From Catelliglobosispora koreensis DSM 44566 (GTDB lineage: Bacteria > Actinomycetota > Actinomycetes > Mycobacteriales > Micromonosporaceae), in contig NZ_KB903254.1 in the NCBI RefSeq assembly GCF_000379685.1, positions 124,001 to 188,000 of the forward strand: a stretch of 64,000 bases of DNA. Direction: 5' to 3'. Shown here one piece after another: positions 7,856 to 15,951 of this stretch. The notes under the pieces are model-generated. The model searched no databases. It was not told the origin of the DNA and saw only the letters and a list, made by a program, of their open reading frames with translations. The translations under genes were made by a program, and so were the position numbers. How positions within the stretch are numbered: position 1 is the stretch's first letter; each line of letters begins with the position of its first letter.

Positions 7856-8317
7856 TCACGCGCCGGAAGCCGCCGCTGCCTGCTCCCAAAGCGACAGCAC
7901 CACCGCGACCGCGAAGATCTGCACCGGCAACGGCAGCGCCGAAAGCTCCGCCTCAGCACCGAAGCGCCATCCGCTCGCCCGCCTGATGTAACCCTTGGGC
8001 TGACCGTTGATCAGCAGCTGCTGATCCGCCCGCCACAGTGACGCACGCTGAAACTGGTAGAGGTGGGCGCCGCTCGCGATGGTCCAGCGCTTGCGGCCCA
8101 CCCGGTCGGCCAAGGCCAGCTCCCCGCCGCCTTGGTCAATGAGGGTGTGCTTGTTGCCCCAGACGCTGCTGCGCACCACATAGGACTGCTGGCCAATCAC
8201 GATTTCGCCGCCGGCTTTCCACGTTTCCTTCTTCCACGTGGCCAGCAACCGTCCCCGTGAGTGGATCTCATACTGGCTGCGCCAGGCACTCGGTCGCGTG
8301 ATCGTCAACATGGCCAC
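7856..8317 (-). CDS. Conserved-looking hypothetical protein with C-terminal hydrophobic helix
   Basis: The 153-residue product is mostly short beta-strand-like segments rich in aromatic and basic residues (YEIHSRGRLLATWKK, YVVRSSVWGNKHTL, WTIASGAHLYQF), followed near the end by a hydrophobic helix (PVQIFAVAVVLSL). The strand pattern faintly recalls the tubby-like LURP-one/scramblase fold, but I would not assign it. It is convergent with the molybdoenzyme, with the two stop codons adjacent, and diverges from the protease gene at 8406. Confidence 0.6.
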   Translation of the reverse strand: MAMLTITRPSAWRSQYEIHSRGRLLATWKKETWKAGGEIVIGQQSYVVRSSVWGNKHTLIDQGGGELALADRVGRKRWTIASGAHLYQFQRASLWRADQQLLINGQPKGYIRRASGWRFGAEAELSALPLPVQIFAVAVVLSLWEQAAAASGA

Positions 8318-8405
8318 ATGATATCGCCGCGGTCACTGCGCGTACTTTTCTTGCTATTCGATTAGTTTCGATGTAACGATGGTTACTCTCCGATTGGAGG
8401 TCCAC

Positions 8406-9206
8406 ATGCGACACCATCGTCTCACCGCCCTCGTCTTCGCCTGTGCCCTCGTGCTGTTGCCAGCCGCGCCAGCTCAGGCGGCCTCGCTGAACACGCCAGG
8501 CCTGTCATGGGGTCCGGACCCCGTCACCGGCGAAGTCGTCGTGACCGCGGACGCGACCGTCACCGAGGCACAGGTCGCGGCACTTCGCCGCACCTACCCG
8601 GTCCGCCGCGTGGACGGCCAGTTCCGCACCCTAATCGCGGGTGGCCAGGCGATCTACTCCGCCTCCTCGCGATGCTCGCTCGGAGCCAACGTGCGCAAGG
8701 GATCGGTGGCCTACTTCGTCACCGCTGGACACTGCACGAACACCGGCGCGACGTGGTACTCAAACGCGGCGCGCACCACCGTCCTCGGGTCGCGCACGGG
8801 AACGTCGTTTCCTGGCAACGATTACGGCATCGTCCGCTACTCGAACACCAGCATCGCGCACCCGAGCGCGGTCTATACGTATCCCGGCACGGTAACGATT
8901 AGGGGCGCCGGGAACGCCACCGTTGGCATGAGCGTATGCCGCAGTGGTAGCACCACCGGTGTGCGCTGCGGCGTGGTCACCGGTCTAAACCAGACCGTCT
9001 ACTACTCCGAGGGAGTGGTCTACGGTCTCATCCGCACCAACATTTGTGCCGAGCCGGGCGACAGCGGAGGTCCCCTGTATGTCGCGTCCACCGGCGTCAT
9101 CATCGGCATCCTGTCCGGCGGTTCAGGCAACTGCACCTCCGGCGGCACCACGTTCTACCAGCCCATCGCGGAAATCCTGGCTGCCTACGGAGTGACGATT
9201 CCTTAG
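8406..9206 (+). CDS. Secreted streptogrisin-like S1 serine protease
   Basis: The 266-residue product starts at an ATG with GGAGG five bases upstream and a signal peptide ending near AQA-A. A short propeptide (about 27-77) precedes a mature enzyme beginning at IAGGQAIY. The catalytic triad is His-109 (VTAGHC), Asp-139 (GNDYGI) and Ser-220 (EPGDSGGP). Paired cysteines at RCSLG and GHC, and at ICAEPGDS and NCTSG, fit the disulfides of streptogrisins A and B. The propeptide is shorter than in classical streptogrisins. It is an extracellular endopeptidase, and a strong terminator follows. Confidence 0.9.
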   Translation: MRHHRLTALVFACALVLLPAAPAQAASLNTPGLSWGPDPVTGEVVVTADATVTEAQVAALRRTYPVRRVDGQFRTLIAGGQAIYSASSRCSLGANVRKGSVAYFVTAGHCTNTGATWYSNAARTTVLGSRTGTSFPGNDYGIVRYSNTSIAHPSAVYTYPGTVTIRGAGNATVGMSVCRSGSTTGVRCGVVTGLNQTVYYSEGVVYGLIRTNICAEPGDSGGPLYVASTGVIIGILSGGSGNCTSGGTTFYQPIAEILAAYGVTIP

Positions 9207-9238
9207 ATTCCCGCTCCTCCCCCAGCCCGCTCCTCCCC

Positions 9239-9281
9239 GAAGGGGTGCCACCCGTTTCCCGGGAAGCAGTGGCACCCCTTC
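9239..9281. terminator. Bidirectional hairpin terminator
   Basis: GAAGGGGTGCCAC (9239-9251) pairs perfectly with GTGGCACCCCTTC (9269-9281) around a 17-base loop. It lies between the convergent protease gene and the decarboxylase-family gene, whose stop it touches, so it probably serves both. Confidence 0.8.
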
Positions 9282-9822
9282 ACCGCTCGATCGGGCGGCC
9301 AAACGTGAGTGCCTGCTGAAGCGCCGGCTCGATGGAGTCGCGGTAAGCCGCGTCAGGCTCGGCGCCCGCCGCGTCAAGGACCGTGCTGAAGAAACAGCGA
9401 ATGCCGACCGTCAGAATGATCTGGAAGATGTCGTCATCGGACAGTCCGTGCTCGCGCAATCCGTTCACGTCAGCTTGCGTGATTCCGGGCGCGTTACGCA
9501 CGACCTTACCGGCGAAGTCCATAATCGCGATGTCTGCCGGGTCAAGACCCGCTTCGTCGTGCTTGACCGCGATGGCTTGCACGGTTTCCGTGTCGTAGAA
9601 CTTCTCCCGCAACGTTTTGCCGTGCGCGAGACCGCAATAGCTCGACTTGAGCGCACGGGCGGCGGCTAGCGTCACCAGCTCGTAGCGCCGCTCGTCCATC
9701 CCCTCATGCGCCGCGGCGGCCAGCACCTGCCAAGCCTCGTAAACGTTAGGCCGCAACGTAAACAGCCGGGCATAGTTGGCCAGATCGCTGTTGGCGTCTT
9801 CTGTCGTCTTCAGGAAGGTCAT
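9280..9822 (-). CDS. Carboxymuconolactone decarboxylase / AhpD-like protein
   Basis: I use ATG 9822 (MTFLKTTED) as start, giving 180 residues; upstream codons read like non-coding sequence. The product matches the all-helical CMD/AhpD family: LVTLAAARALKSSYCGLAHGK has the expected helix and a Cys-(x)3-His centre (YCGLAHG), and the partner segment is LSDDDIFQIILTVGIRCFFSTV. With only one cysteine in the C-x3-H motif it is unlikely to be a full CxxC-type AhpD disulfide reductase. It is the last of three genes (TetR, DinB, this one) that run on one strand with gaps of 5 and 20 bp, so it is likely under the TetR repressor. Confidence 0.78.
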   Translation of the reverse strand: MTFLKTTEDANSDLANYARLFTLRPNVYEAWQVLAAAAHEGMDERRYELVTLAAARALKSSYCGLAHGKTLREKFYDTETVQAIAVKHDEAGLDPADIAIMDFAGKVVRNAPGITQADVNGLREHGLSDDDIFQIILTVGIRCFFSTVLDAAGAEPDAAYRDSIEPALQQALTFGRPIER

Positions 9823-9842
9823 GCTGACTGACAGTAGTGGTG

Positions 9843-10319
9843 CTACTGGCCACGGGCACGATAGAGGTCGCGTAGGAGACAGATTTCGCCGCCGTGGTGC
9901 ATGGTTTCGCGGTTGAGGTGCTGCACAAGGGCCGCCATCGGCTCGTCTTGGAAGTACGCGCCTTTCGGCCCGAGGGGTGCCCACAGGGCTTTGTCGTCTA
10001 GGGCGGCGATGCCCTCACGCCACCAGGTGTAGCTGCGCTCAAGCAGGGCCAGGGCGTCAGCCGCTTTCTCGGGCAACGTTTTTGGAAAGCGGCTGGGGTC
10101 GAACATGTCTCCCGTGCCGGAGCCGCCAAAGAAAGCGTCTGCCCGGGTGTAGAAGATGTCGACGGAGACGTGGGTCATGCGCCACGCGATGGTCGGCGGA
10201 CCGTTGGGAGGGAAGGGTTCCCACACGTATTCGTCGTCGGTCAGTCCTTGCAGCCGGGGCCACAAGTGGTTGTCCCAGTAGAACTCCAGCTGGCCCAGGA
10301 CTAGCGAGCGGATATCCAT
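9843..10319 (-). CDS. DinB-family metal-dependent protein
   Basis: The 158-residue product starts at ATG 10319 (MDIRSLVLGQL). It has the DinB/YfiT four-helix-bundle layout: HVSVDIFYTRADAFFGG carries the first metal-binding histidine, and VQHLNRETMHHGGEICLLRDL the last pair. Members of this superfamily serve as thiol transferases (mycothiol or bacillithiol S-transferase type) or as stress proteins of unknown role. It lies 5 bp downstream of the TetR gene, which suggests an operon controlled by that repressor. A mycothiol-dependent detoxification role would suit an actinomycete, but this is inference. Confidence 0.78.
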   Translation of the reverse strand: MDIRSLVLGQLEFYWDNHLWPRLQGLTDDEYVWEPFPPNGPPTIAWRMTHVSVDIFYTRADAFFGGSGTGDMFDPSRFPKTLPEKAADALALLERSYTWWREGIAALDDKALWAPLGPKGAYFQDEPMAALVQHLNRETMHHGGEICLLRDLYRARGQ

Positions 10320-10324
10320 GCCGG

Positions 10325-10918
10325 TCACCGTAGCGCAGTTAGCATCCGGGCGAGGGTCGCCGCCATGCGCGCGGGCTCGTATCGCGGTGGGTCTTCGAGC
10401 AGCAGCGTGCCGAAGTGCTCCAGCACGGCCAGCAACATGTGGGCGGCGACTTCGGTGTCCGGGAGGCTTTCGGCGTACCCGCTGAAGATGAGGTTTGAAA
10501 GCTGCTGGCGGATATGCCCGCGCGTTGCCTCGATCCTGTCGCGCACGACCTCGGGGGTGCCGTATTGCTGGGTGAGGATCGGGCGCCACGTCATCGGGTC
10601 GGTGACGACGGCGTTCATCCACGCTTCGATCGCGCGCAGGGCGAAGCCGCCGGGATCGCCGGGCGACAGGGTGTCTGGGATGAGGCCTTCGAGTTGTTCG
10701 ATGGCGCGGATTTGCTGACGGTCGAGCAGGGCGAGCAAGAGCGGGCCTAGGCCGTCATAGGCGCTGTAGACGACAGGGCGCGTGATGCCGGCTTCGCGGG
10801 CGACGGCCTCGATCGAGACTTTCGCGTAACCGTCACGCACGATGACCTGCAGCGCGGCGTCGAGGACCTGCTCGCGGCGGTCGGCTATAGACAGTCTGGG
10901 AGCGTATTGCCGTCGCAT
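10325..10918 (-). CDS. TetR-family transcriptional repressor
   Basis: I start at ATG 10918 (MRRQYAPRL), giving 197 residues. The N-terminal helix-turn-helix is typical of TetR: QVLDAALQVIVRDGYAKVSI, then EAVAREAGITRPVVYSAYDG. The C-terminal ligand-binding domain is divergent, as usual. The gene faces the MpaB-family oxygenase gene, and the 70-bp gap holds two adjacent palindromes (10928-10972) that would suit two TetR dimers. I infer that it represses itself, the DinB and CMD genes behind it, and the oxygenase. The ligand is unknown, probably a small hydrophobic compound. Confidence 0.88.
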   Translation of the reverse strand: MRRQYAPRLSIADRREQVLDAALQVIVRDGYAKVSIEAVAREAGITRPVVYSAYDGLGPLLLALLDRQQIRAIEQLEGLIPDTLSPGDPGGFALRAIEAWMNAVVTDPMTWRPILTQQYGTPEVVRDRIEATRGHIRQQLSNLIFSGYAESLPDTEVAAHMLLAVLEHFGTLLLEDPPRYEPARMAATLARMLTALR

Positions 10919-10927
10919 CTTCCCGAG

Positions 10928-10972
10928 ATTACTACACCCGTGTAGCATCCATTGCTACACCAGTGTAGTAAT
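10928..10972. promoter_or_regulatory. Twin TetR operator
   Basis: Two 14-bp palindromes, CTACACCCGTGTAG (10932-10945) and CTACACCAGTGTAG (10955-10968), are centred 23 bp apart. Together they form a larger inverted repeat with 20-bp arms (10928-10947 and 10953-10972) and two mismatched positions. The site occupies the gap between the divergent TetR and oxygenase genes, ten bases from the TetR start. Confidence 0.85.
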
Positions 10973-10988
10973 TCCGGAAGGGGTTGCC

Positions 10989-12035
10989 ATGAAACGAATC
11001 GAGCCAGCTGAGGACTACGGTTTCTTCGGCCCCGATTCCATCACCTGGAAAGTCTGGGGGTACCCGACTTCGCTCACCGTGGGCTTCCAGCGCGCCGTGA
11101 CGATCGAAGAACTGGACCCGGCCTTGATCGCGGCGGTCGACCAGACAAACGCCGTGCGCTACCGGCCGCGCACGCGATATGACCGGACGCTGCGTTACTT
11201 CGCGATGGTCGCGTTTGGAGACTCCCGCTCGACTTCTAAGGCAGCCGACGTCCTCGTCAAGGTGCACTCGAAAGGCATCGGCGTGGAACCGTTGAGCGGC
11301 AACCGTTATGACGCCAACGATCCGCACTCGCAACTGTGGATTCACCTAACGGCGTGGCACTCGATCCTCTACGCCTATGAGCGTTACGGCCCCGGCAAAC
11401 TGTCCCCGTCAGACGAAGCGCGCTACTGGCAAGAGTGTGCCGTCGCGGCCGAATTGCAGACGTGCTCACCTGATGATGTGCCCTTGAGCCGCGAGGGCAT
11501 CCGCGAGTACTTCGCACGCATGCGGCCCCGGCTCGCCGGATCCGAAGCGGCACAGTCGATGATGGCGCACCTGCTGGACGCGCGAGTCATGCTGCCACCC
11601 GCTCCGGCGGTTTTCAAGCCGGCGACTTGGATCGCCGGAGCCGTCCTGCGGGCGGGAACCATCGCCACGATGCCACAGTGGATGCGCCGCATGGGCGGGC
11701 TGCGCCAGAGCCGTTTCGCTGACCTCGCCGCCCGGCTGCTGCTCAAGTCCACGTTCTGGCTCGTGCACCGCAGTCCCCGGCTTGAGTTGCGGTTGCTGGC
11801 GGTGCTGTCGCCGATGACGGTTCCCGTTGTGGCGCCTGTGCTTCGCGGCATCCGGCCGGTGAACCCGGTTGTCTTGACCCCCGCCGAGGCCCGCGCACGG
11901 TACGGCTACGACGCGCCAGCGCACGCCCATCTCGCGTTGCGGCGCAAGCAAGCCTCGCGCGTGTTCACTGACGGCATCGCCCCGAGCGACGAAGGCATCG
12001 CCGAGTCCGAACCCATGCTCGGTTCAGTGCGTTAG
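10989..12035 (+). CDS. MpaB/latex-clearing-protein-family oxygenase (DUF2236)
   Basis: The 348-residue product starts at ATG 10989, which has GGAAGGGG upstream; the frame is open earlier but lacks a site. It matches the MpaB/Lcp (DUF2236) family: GYPTSLTVGFQRAV near the start, then DPHSQLWIHLTAWHSILYAYERYG and HLALRRKQASRVF near the end. Family members bind b-type haem through histidines and oxidise hydrophobic substrates such as polyisoprene or mycophenolic-acid precursors. I infer a haem oxygenase acting on a lipophilic compound, and because it is divergent from a TetR gene with twin operators it is probably induced by that compound or its product. Confidence 0.85.
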   Translation: MKRIEPAEDYGFFGPDSITWKVWGYPTSLTVGFQRAVTIEELDPALIAAVDQTNAVRYRPRTRYDRTLRYFAMVAFGDSRSTSKAADVLVKVHSKGIGVEPLSGNRYDANDPHSQLWIHLTAWHSILYAYERYGPGKLSPSDEARYWQECAVAAELQTCSPDDVPLSREGIREYFARMRPRLAGSEAAQSMMAHLLDARVMLPPAPAVFKPATWIAGAVLRAGTIATMPQWMRRMGGLRQSRFADLAARLLLKSTFWLVHRSPRLELRLLAVLSPMTVPVVAPVLRGIRPVNPVVLTPAEARARYGYDAPAHAHLALRRKQASRVFTDGIAPSDEGIAESEPMLGSVR

Positions 12036-12329
12036 GACATAGACCCGTGAACTGAGCTTGCCCAGCATCGGTAAACGTGCCAGAGGCCGTCGCCGCGCGC
12101 GATGTCATACACCGCTGGCCGAACTGTGCGACGAAACGCTCACGGTCACGCTGCAGCCGCGCGAGGTGCAGCAGCTTGCGGCCGACCACGCCACGGTCTT
12201 CCTCCGCGTAATCGCCCACTCACTGCCCAGATCGATGCACTCCTCGATGCGGAGACCGGCTCGTGCTACAGCTTGTTCCGTATGAGCCGGGTCCGCATTG
12301 GACGGTACGACACCCATCACCGTGAACAC
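12024..12329 (-). pseudogene. Remnant of a SAM-dependent methyltransferase (C-terminal end)
   Basis: Read on the minus strand, three frames together give a plausible methyltransferase C-terminus. First AVARAGLRIEECIDLGSEW; then, after a missing G in the GGG run near 12215, GDYAEEDRGVVGRKLLHLAR and on to FVAQFGQR; then YDIARGDGLWHVYR; finally MLGKLSSRVYVLTH and a TGA at 12026-12024. At least three frame changes and loss of the N-terminal SAM-binding half show that it is decayed. It fills the gap between the oxygenase gene (which it overlaps by 12 bp) and the LuxR gene. Family assignment is tentative. Confidence 0.55.
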
Positions 12330-12336
12330 TCACGAT

Positions 12337-13470
12337 TTACGGGCTGGCCGGACCGCCACGGACCGGCTTGCCCCGTGCCACGCGCTTTTCGTTATCGCGG
12401 AACCGCGGCTCATAGTGGGTGAAGAAGATCCTTCCCACGAGGTCGCGCCGGCTGCGTACCCCCGTTTTCTCAAAAATGCTCTTCAGGTGTTGCTGCACCG
12501 TATGTGGTGACACCACGAATTCCTCGGCGATCTGCGCGGTCGAATAGCCTTCCAGGACCAAGCGAGCGAGGTCAGTTTCACGGTCTGTCAGGCCATAAGC
12601 CGAAGCCAGCAAAGGAAAGATGCGCGCCGGATGGGCTGGCTCGACGATGACGGCCACGCGCGGTTCACCGGTCGAAACCAGTGCCGCGCCGTGCAAAACG
12701 ATCCACCGCCCGCTGCGCGAAAGCACCCGTGCCATCGCGACTTCCCCTGGCACGTCAGGGAATGCGGCTGTCCGCCGGGCACGGGCGGCGACACTTTGGA
12801 TAGACGTCGGCAAGCGGCCTTTCTCCCAGTCACCATCGGGCAGTTGACTGAGCCAGTGCTCGACTCCCGGTGTCGTCGACTCGATTCCGTCGTCGGTCAG
12901 CACGAGTAGCCCGGGCGCATCCGGCCCTTCAGGATCGGTGGCCTCACCGATGAGCAACGCCCGGCGCACACCTGCGGCTAACGCCGGTGCCATGGCGCGC
13001 AAGAACTTTCGCTCGCCGTCATCGAACATCGGCCGGTCCGGCTCACGGTAGAGACCCAGCGCGCCCCAGACTTCACCCGATTTCGAACGCAAGGCGAGCA
13101 CGAGTTCCTGATCGGCGCCCATCTCCATGTTCTGCCGCCACCGCGGCGACTGGCTCGGATCCCGCACCGACTCATGCAGCGTCGCCAGACCGTCTGGCGA
13201 CTTGGCCACCTGGGCGAGCTGGTTCACGTCTTCGGCGTAGTACTCCCCGTTGAGCCACTCCTGCGGGAATTCCGGCATGCCATCGTGATAGTGGCTGGTG
13301 ATGAGCAACGACGCCGGATCGAGGCTGTACCAGCACGGCACCATATAGTGCGGCACCGTTTCGGTCAGCACACCGGTTGACTCCTGCCACAACCGCACCA
13401 AGTCACGTGGCTCCGCGGCCAGCTGACGGATCTTGCCAAGCGCATTGGCCCTGGGGTCGCCCACGCTCAC
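12337..13470 (-). CDS. LuxR-type regulator with GAF-like sensor domain
   Basis: I choose GTG 13470 as start (377 residues), because the longer frame to 13542 would overlap the divergent cupin gene's start codon and reads like non-coding sequence. The middle part (about 80-185) looks like a GAF-type sensor (GADQELVLALRSKSGEVWGALGLY). The C-terminus has a LuxR helix-turn-helix: LTDRETDLARLVLEGYSTAQ followed by IAEEFVVSPHTVQQHLKSIF. There is no receiver domain, so it is a one-component regulator. It diverges from the cupin gene with about 60 bp between starts and may control it. Confidence 0.82.
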   Translation of the reverse strand: MSVGDPRANALGKIRQLAAEPRDLVRLWQESTGVLTETVPHYMVPCWYSLDPASLLITSHYHDGMPEFPQEWLNGEYYAEDVNQLAQVAKSPDGLATLHESVRDPSQSPRWRQNMEMGADQELVLALRSKSGEVWGALGLYREPDRPMFDDGERKFLRAMAPALAAGVRRALLIGEATDPEGPDAPGLLVLTDDGIESTTPGVEHWLSQLPDGDWEKGRLPTSIQSVAARARRTAAFPDVPGEVAMARVLSRSGRWIVLHGAALVSTGEPRVAVIVEPAHPARIFPLLASAYGLTDRETDLARLVLEGYSTAQIAEEFVVSPHTVQQHLKSIFEKTGVRSRRDLVGRIFFTHYEPRFRDNEKRVARGKPVRGGPASP

Positions 13471-13530
13471 CAGCGTATTACCAGATTTGTGGAATAGTCC
13501 GCCGCGCCTGCCCCTCTCTAGGCTGAAGTT

Positions 13531-14013
13531 ATGAAACTCCACGCTCAGGTGATCAAAACCCGCTCAACGGCGGACGTTACGGCCGGAGTCATAGACCACT
13601 TCATGCTCGACGGCCCGCTCGTGGGCGGACGGTTCGCCCTCGTGCAGCATCTCTTCGCACCCAAGGCTCTCGCCGCGCCCATGCACCGCCACCACGACGA
13701 GGACGAGTTCACGTTTGTCCTGAGTGGACAGATCGGTGCTGTCCTCGGCGACGAGGAGTTCCTCGGCTCACCCGGTGACCTGCTCGTCAAGCCACGCGGG
13801 CAATGGCACACGTTCTGGAACGCGGGCTCCGCTCCAGCCACCGTCCTTGAGATCATCTCGCCCGCTGGGCTAGAGGAGCTGTTCCGCTCGATGGAAAGCA
13901 TGACCGCCGCACCCGACCCTGAAACCTTGGCGGAGATGGCCGCCAAGTATCACTGCGATCTCGACTTTGAGGCCACCGGCCCGATCGTCGAGCGTCACGG
14001 GTTGTCGTTCTGA
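13531..14013 (+). CDS. Cupin-domain protein
   Basis: The 160-residue product is a single-domain cupin. Motif one is MHRHHDEDEFTFVLSGQIG, with two histidines and a glutamate as metal ligands; motif two is VKPRGQWHTFWNAG with the last histidine. It resembles small quercetinase-like cupins found beside regulators in actinomycetes. It diverges from the LuxR gene and its stop is 3 bp from the end of the convergent DUF222 gene. Substrate unknown. Confidence 0.78.
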   Translation: MKLHAQVIKTRSTADVTAGVIDHFMLDGPLVGGRFALVQHLFAPKALAAPMHRHHDEDEFTFVLSGQIGAVLGDEEFLGSPGDLLVKPRGQWHTFWNAGSAPATVLEIISPAGLEELFRSMESMTAAPDPETLAEMAAKYHCDLDFEATGPIVERHGLSF

Positions 14014-14015
14014 CT

Positions 14016-15341
14016 TTACGGTGGTTCGGGCTTCACCTCGTAGATCCGGCCGAGTGGGCTGGTCCAGGTGAAGTGCCCGGGTCTGGTTTGAACGACGGTC
14101 CAGCCACCTTGATCTTTGGCCCGGTGATGGTGTTCGCACAGTGCACCTAGGTTGGCGTGATGCGTAGGCCCGCCGTCGTGGTGGCGGATGGTGTGGTCGA
14201 GCTGGCAGCTGACCGTCGGCCTGCGGCATCCAGGTGCCCGGCACGTCCTGTCCCGCAACCGAATCCATCGCGTCAAAGCAGCGTTGGCGAACCGGTCCCC
14301 CGGATCCTGACCCGGCGCCCGCACCAGCCCATCAAGATCGCCATACGCGCCCCCGGATCCTTCGCGCCGCACGGAGCCGGACCCCTCTTCGCGATGCGCG
14401 GGACCAGATCCCTCGCGCTGGGTGGGCGGCCGACGATCCCGGTGGGCAGCTGAAGTCGCAGGGCGGGCGCGGGTCAGTCCTTGCTGAAGGAGCGTGCCGT
14501 TGCTGTCGCGGATGGCGTATTGCCACTGATAGCCCGGATGCGACTGCGCCCACTGCCGGGCGATATCAGCACCGACAGGACCATAAGCTCCCAGCCGGCC
14601 AGGATCATTGTCAAGACCGGCAAGGGTTTCCAGACTGACATCGAGATGCACCACGCCTGACGCGGCGCTGGAGTGCTGGCCTTCCAGCAGTTCCAGAAAC
14701 ACATCAGCACGGGCCTGCTCCAGCGAAACCTCACCAGTCTTACGAGCACGTGCCAAGGCACCGATCCGGGCGAACGCCGCAGCGGCCCGCACAGCGTCCA
14801 ACCCGAACGCCGACAGCGAAGCCGTCCCGTCAACGGCAGCATGCAACTGCACAGACCGCACGGCATGAGCGCGCTGACGCCGGGCAGTGGTGAACGCGGG
14901 ATCGGCGGCCAACGCCTTGCCCCGCAACATATCCCGAAGCTGCCCGCACGTCCGCCCACGCGATTTCGGCAAGACCTCGGCGGCGACCCGCTCAGCGACC
15001 TCGCCATCCAAAGAGGACAGAACGTCGGCGAAGACCTGAGCGTGCCGTAAACCGAGCTCACCCGCACAAAGCGCGGCAAGCACGGCTGGCAAGCGGACAC
15101 AAAGCTCCGCCGCTAGCCGGACCTCATGCTCCGCGGCGAACCGTGATTGTGCTGATGCGGCAGCGATTTCAAACGCGGCGAACTCACGCACCGGCGTTTC
15201 TTGCACAACCTCGTGGACAAGCCGCACGAGCTCACCCTGCGCGCGGGCAACAACCCGGACCTGCTCAGCCAGCCTGTCAACTGCGGCCGCGGAAGCGAGG
15301 CGCCCATCGGCGACAATCCGCTCCGCAACACCTTCGAACAC
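14016..15341 (-). CDS. DUF222 / HNH endonuclease (13E12-family) protein
   Basis: The 441-residue product has an N-terminal DUF222 helical domain (about 1-245) and a C-terminal HNH nuclease motif. The latter comprises RDRTCRAPGCRRP, CQLDHTIRHHDGG and NLGALCEHHHRAK, in which the zinc cysteines and the catalytic histidines are present. Between them is a repetitive glycine/serine/arginine/glutamate linker (REGSG occurs several times). This is the 13E12 repeat family, present in many copies in mycobacteria, where several copies belong to the LexA regulon. A LexA-like box overlaps the GTG start here. The cellular role of the family is not established. Confidence 0.88.
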   Translation of the reverse strand: MFEGVAERIVADGRLASAAAVDRLAEQVRVVARAQGELVRLVHEVVQETPVREFAAFEIAAASAQSRFAAEHEVRLAAELCVRLPAVLAALCAGELGLRHAQVFADVLSSLDGEVAERVAAEVLPKSRGRTCGQLRDMLRGKALAADPAFTTARRQRAHAVRSVQLHAAVDGTASLSAFGLDAVRAAAAFARIGALARARKTGEVSLEQARADVFLELLEGQHSSAASGVVHLDVSLETLAGLDNDPGRLGAYGPVGADIARQWAQSHPGYQWQYAIRDSNGTLLQQGLTRARPATSAAHRDRRPPTQREGSGPAHREEGSGSVRREGSGGAYGDLDGLVRAPGQDPGDRFANAALTRWIRLRDRTCRAPGCRRPTVSCQLDHTIRHHDGGPTHHANLGALCEHHHRAKDQGGWTVVQTRPGHFTWTSPLGRIYEVKPEPP

Positions 15342-15349
15342 ATGTCCAA
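15334..15349. promoter_or_regulatory. LexA (SOS) box candidate, DUF222/HNH gene
   Basis: TCGAACACATGTCCAA matches ten of the twelve defined positions of the actinobacterial LexA box TCGAAC-N4-GTTCGA. It overlaps the GTG start of the DUF222/HNH gene (15341). Confidence 0.6.
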
Positions 15350-15426
15350 TCTAGAACACCTACAACCCAACAACCATACGGATTCCCGCACCCGATAGCC
15401 TCGGCGGCAACGAGGAGGGAACCCAC

Positions 15427-15951
15427 ATGCGGTTACGGGAAGCCGAAGCGCACGATGTGCGACAGATCGCCAGGCTGCACACGCGGAGTTGGCGCGAGCA
15501 TTACCGTGGCGCCTACGCTGACTCCTTCTTGGATGGTGACCTCGTCGCGAACCGTGAAGAAGTCTGGGCCAAACGCTTCGGTGAACGCGACGGCACGGTC
15601 ACCTTCGTGGCCGAGGACGGCCCGGAGTTCATCGGCTTCGTGCACGTGTTACTCGACCACGACCCGCGCTGGGGCAGCCTGATCGACAATCTGCACGTGG
15701 TCACCGGCCGCCACCGCGGCGGCACCGGAAAAGCACTGATGGCACAAGCGACCGAGGCGATCGTTCAGCAAGCCATGAGCCCCGCGAGATATCTGTGGGT
15801 GCTCGAGCAGAACGTTGCCGCGCAAGGGTTCTATACGGCGCTCGGTGGCGTGCCGGCCGAAACGGGATTCGTGCCAGACCCGGGCGGCGTTCCAGGCCGC
15901 CTGAACGGCAAGCCGAGATGTGTGCGCATGGTCTGGGACGCGAAAGCCTAG
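15427..15951 (+). CDS. GNAT-family N-acetyltransferase
   Basis: The 174-residue product has the GNAT fold: an N-terminal helix-strand (MRLREAEAHDVRQIARLHTR), the central strand FIGFVHVLLD, the acetyl-CoA pyrophosphate loop RHRGGTGKALM (Q/R-x-x-G-x-G/A), and WVLEQNVAAQGFYTALGG for the last helix. The substrate is unknown. GGAGG lies eight bases before the ATG. The end overlaps the convergent dnaE2 gene by 4 bp. Confidence 0.85.
   Translation: MRLREAEAHDVRQIARLHTRSWREHYRGAYADSFLDGDLVANREEVWAKRFGERDGTVTFVAEDGPEFIGFVHVLLDHDPRWGSLIDNLHVVTGRHRGGTGKALMAQATEAIVQQAMSPARYLWVLEQNVAAQGFYTALGGVPAETGFVPDPGGVPGRLNGKPRCVRMVWDAKA

Noticed and set aside
14016-15341. Mobile element or group II intron because of the HNH motif
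   Set aside because: The HNH is the C-terminal part of a normal DUF222 protein; no intron, terminal repeats or transposase are visible.
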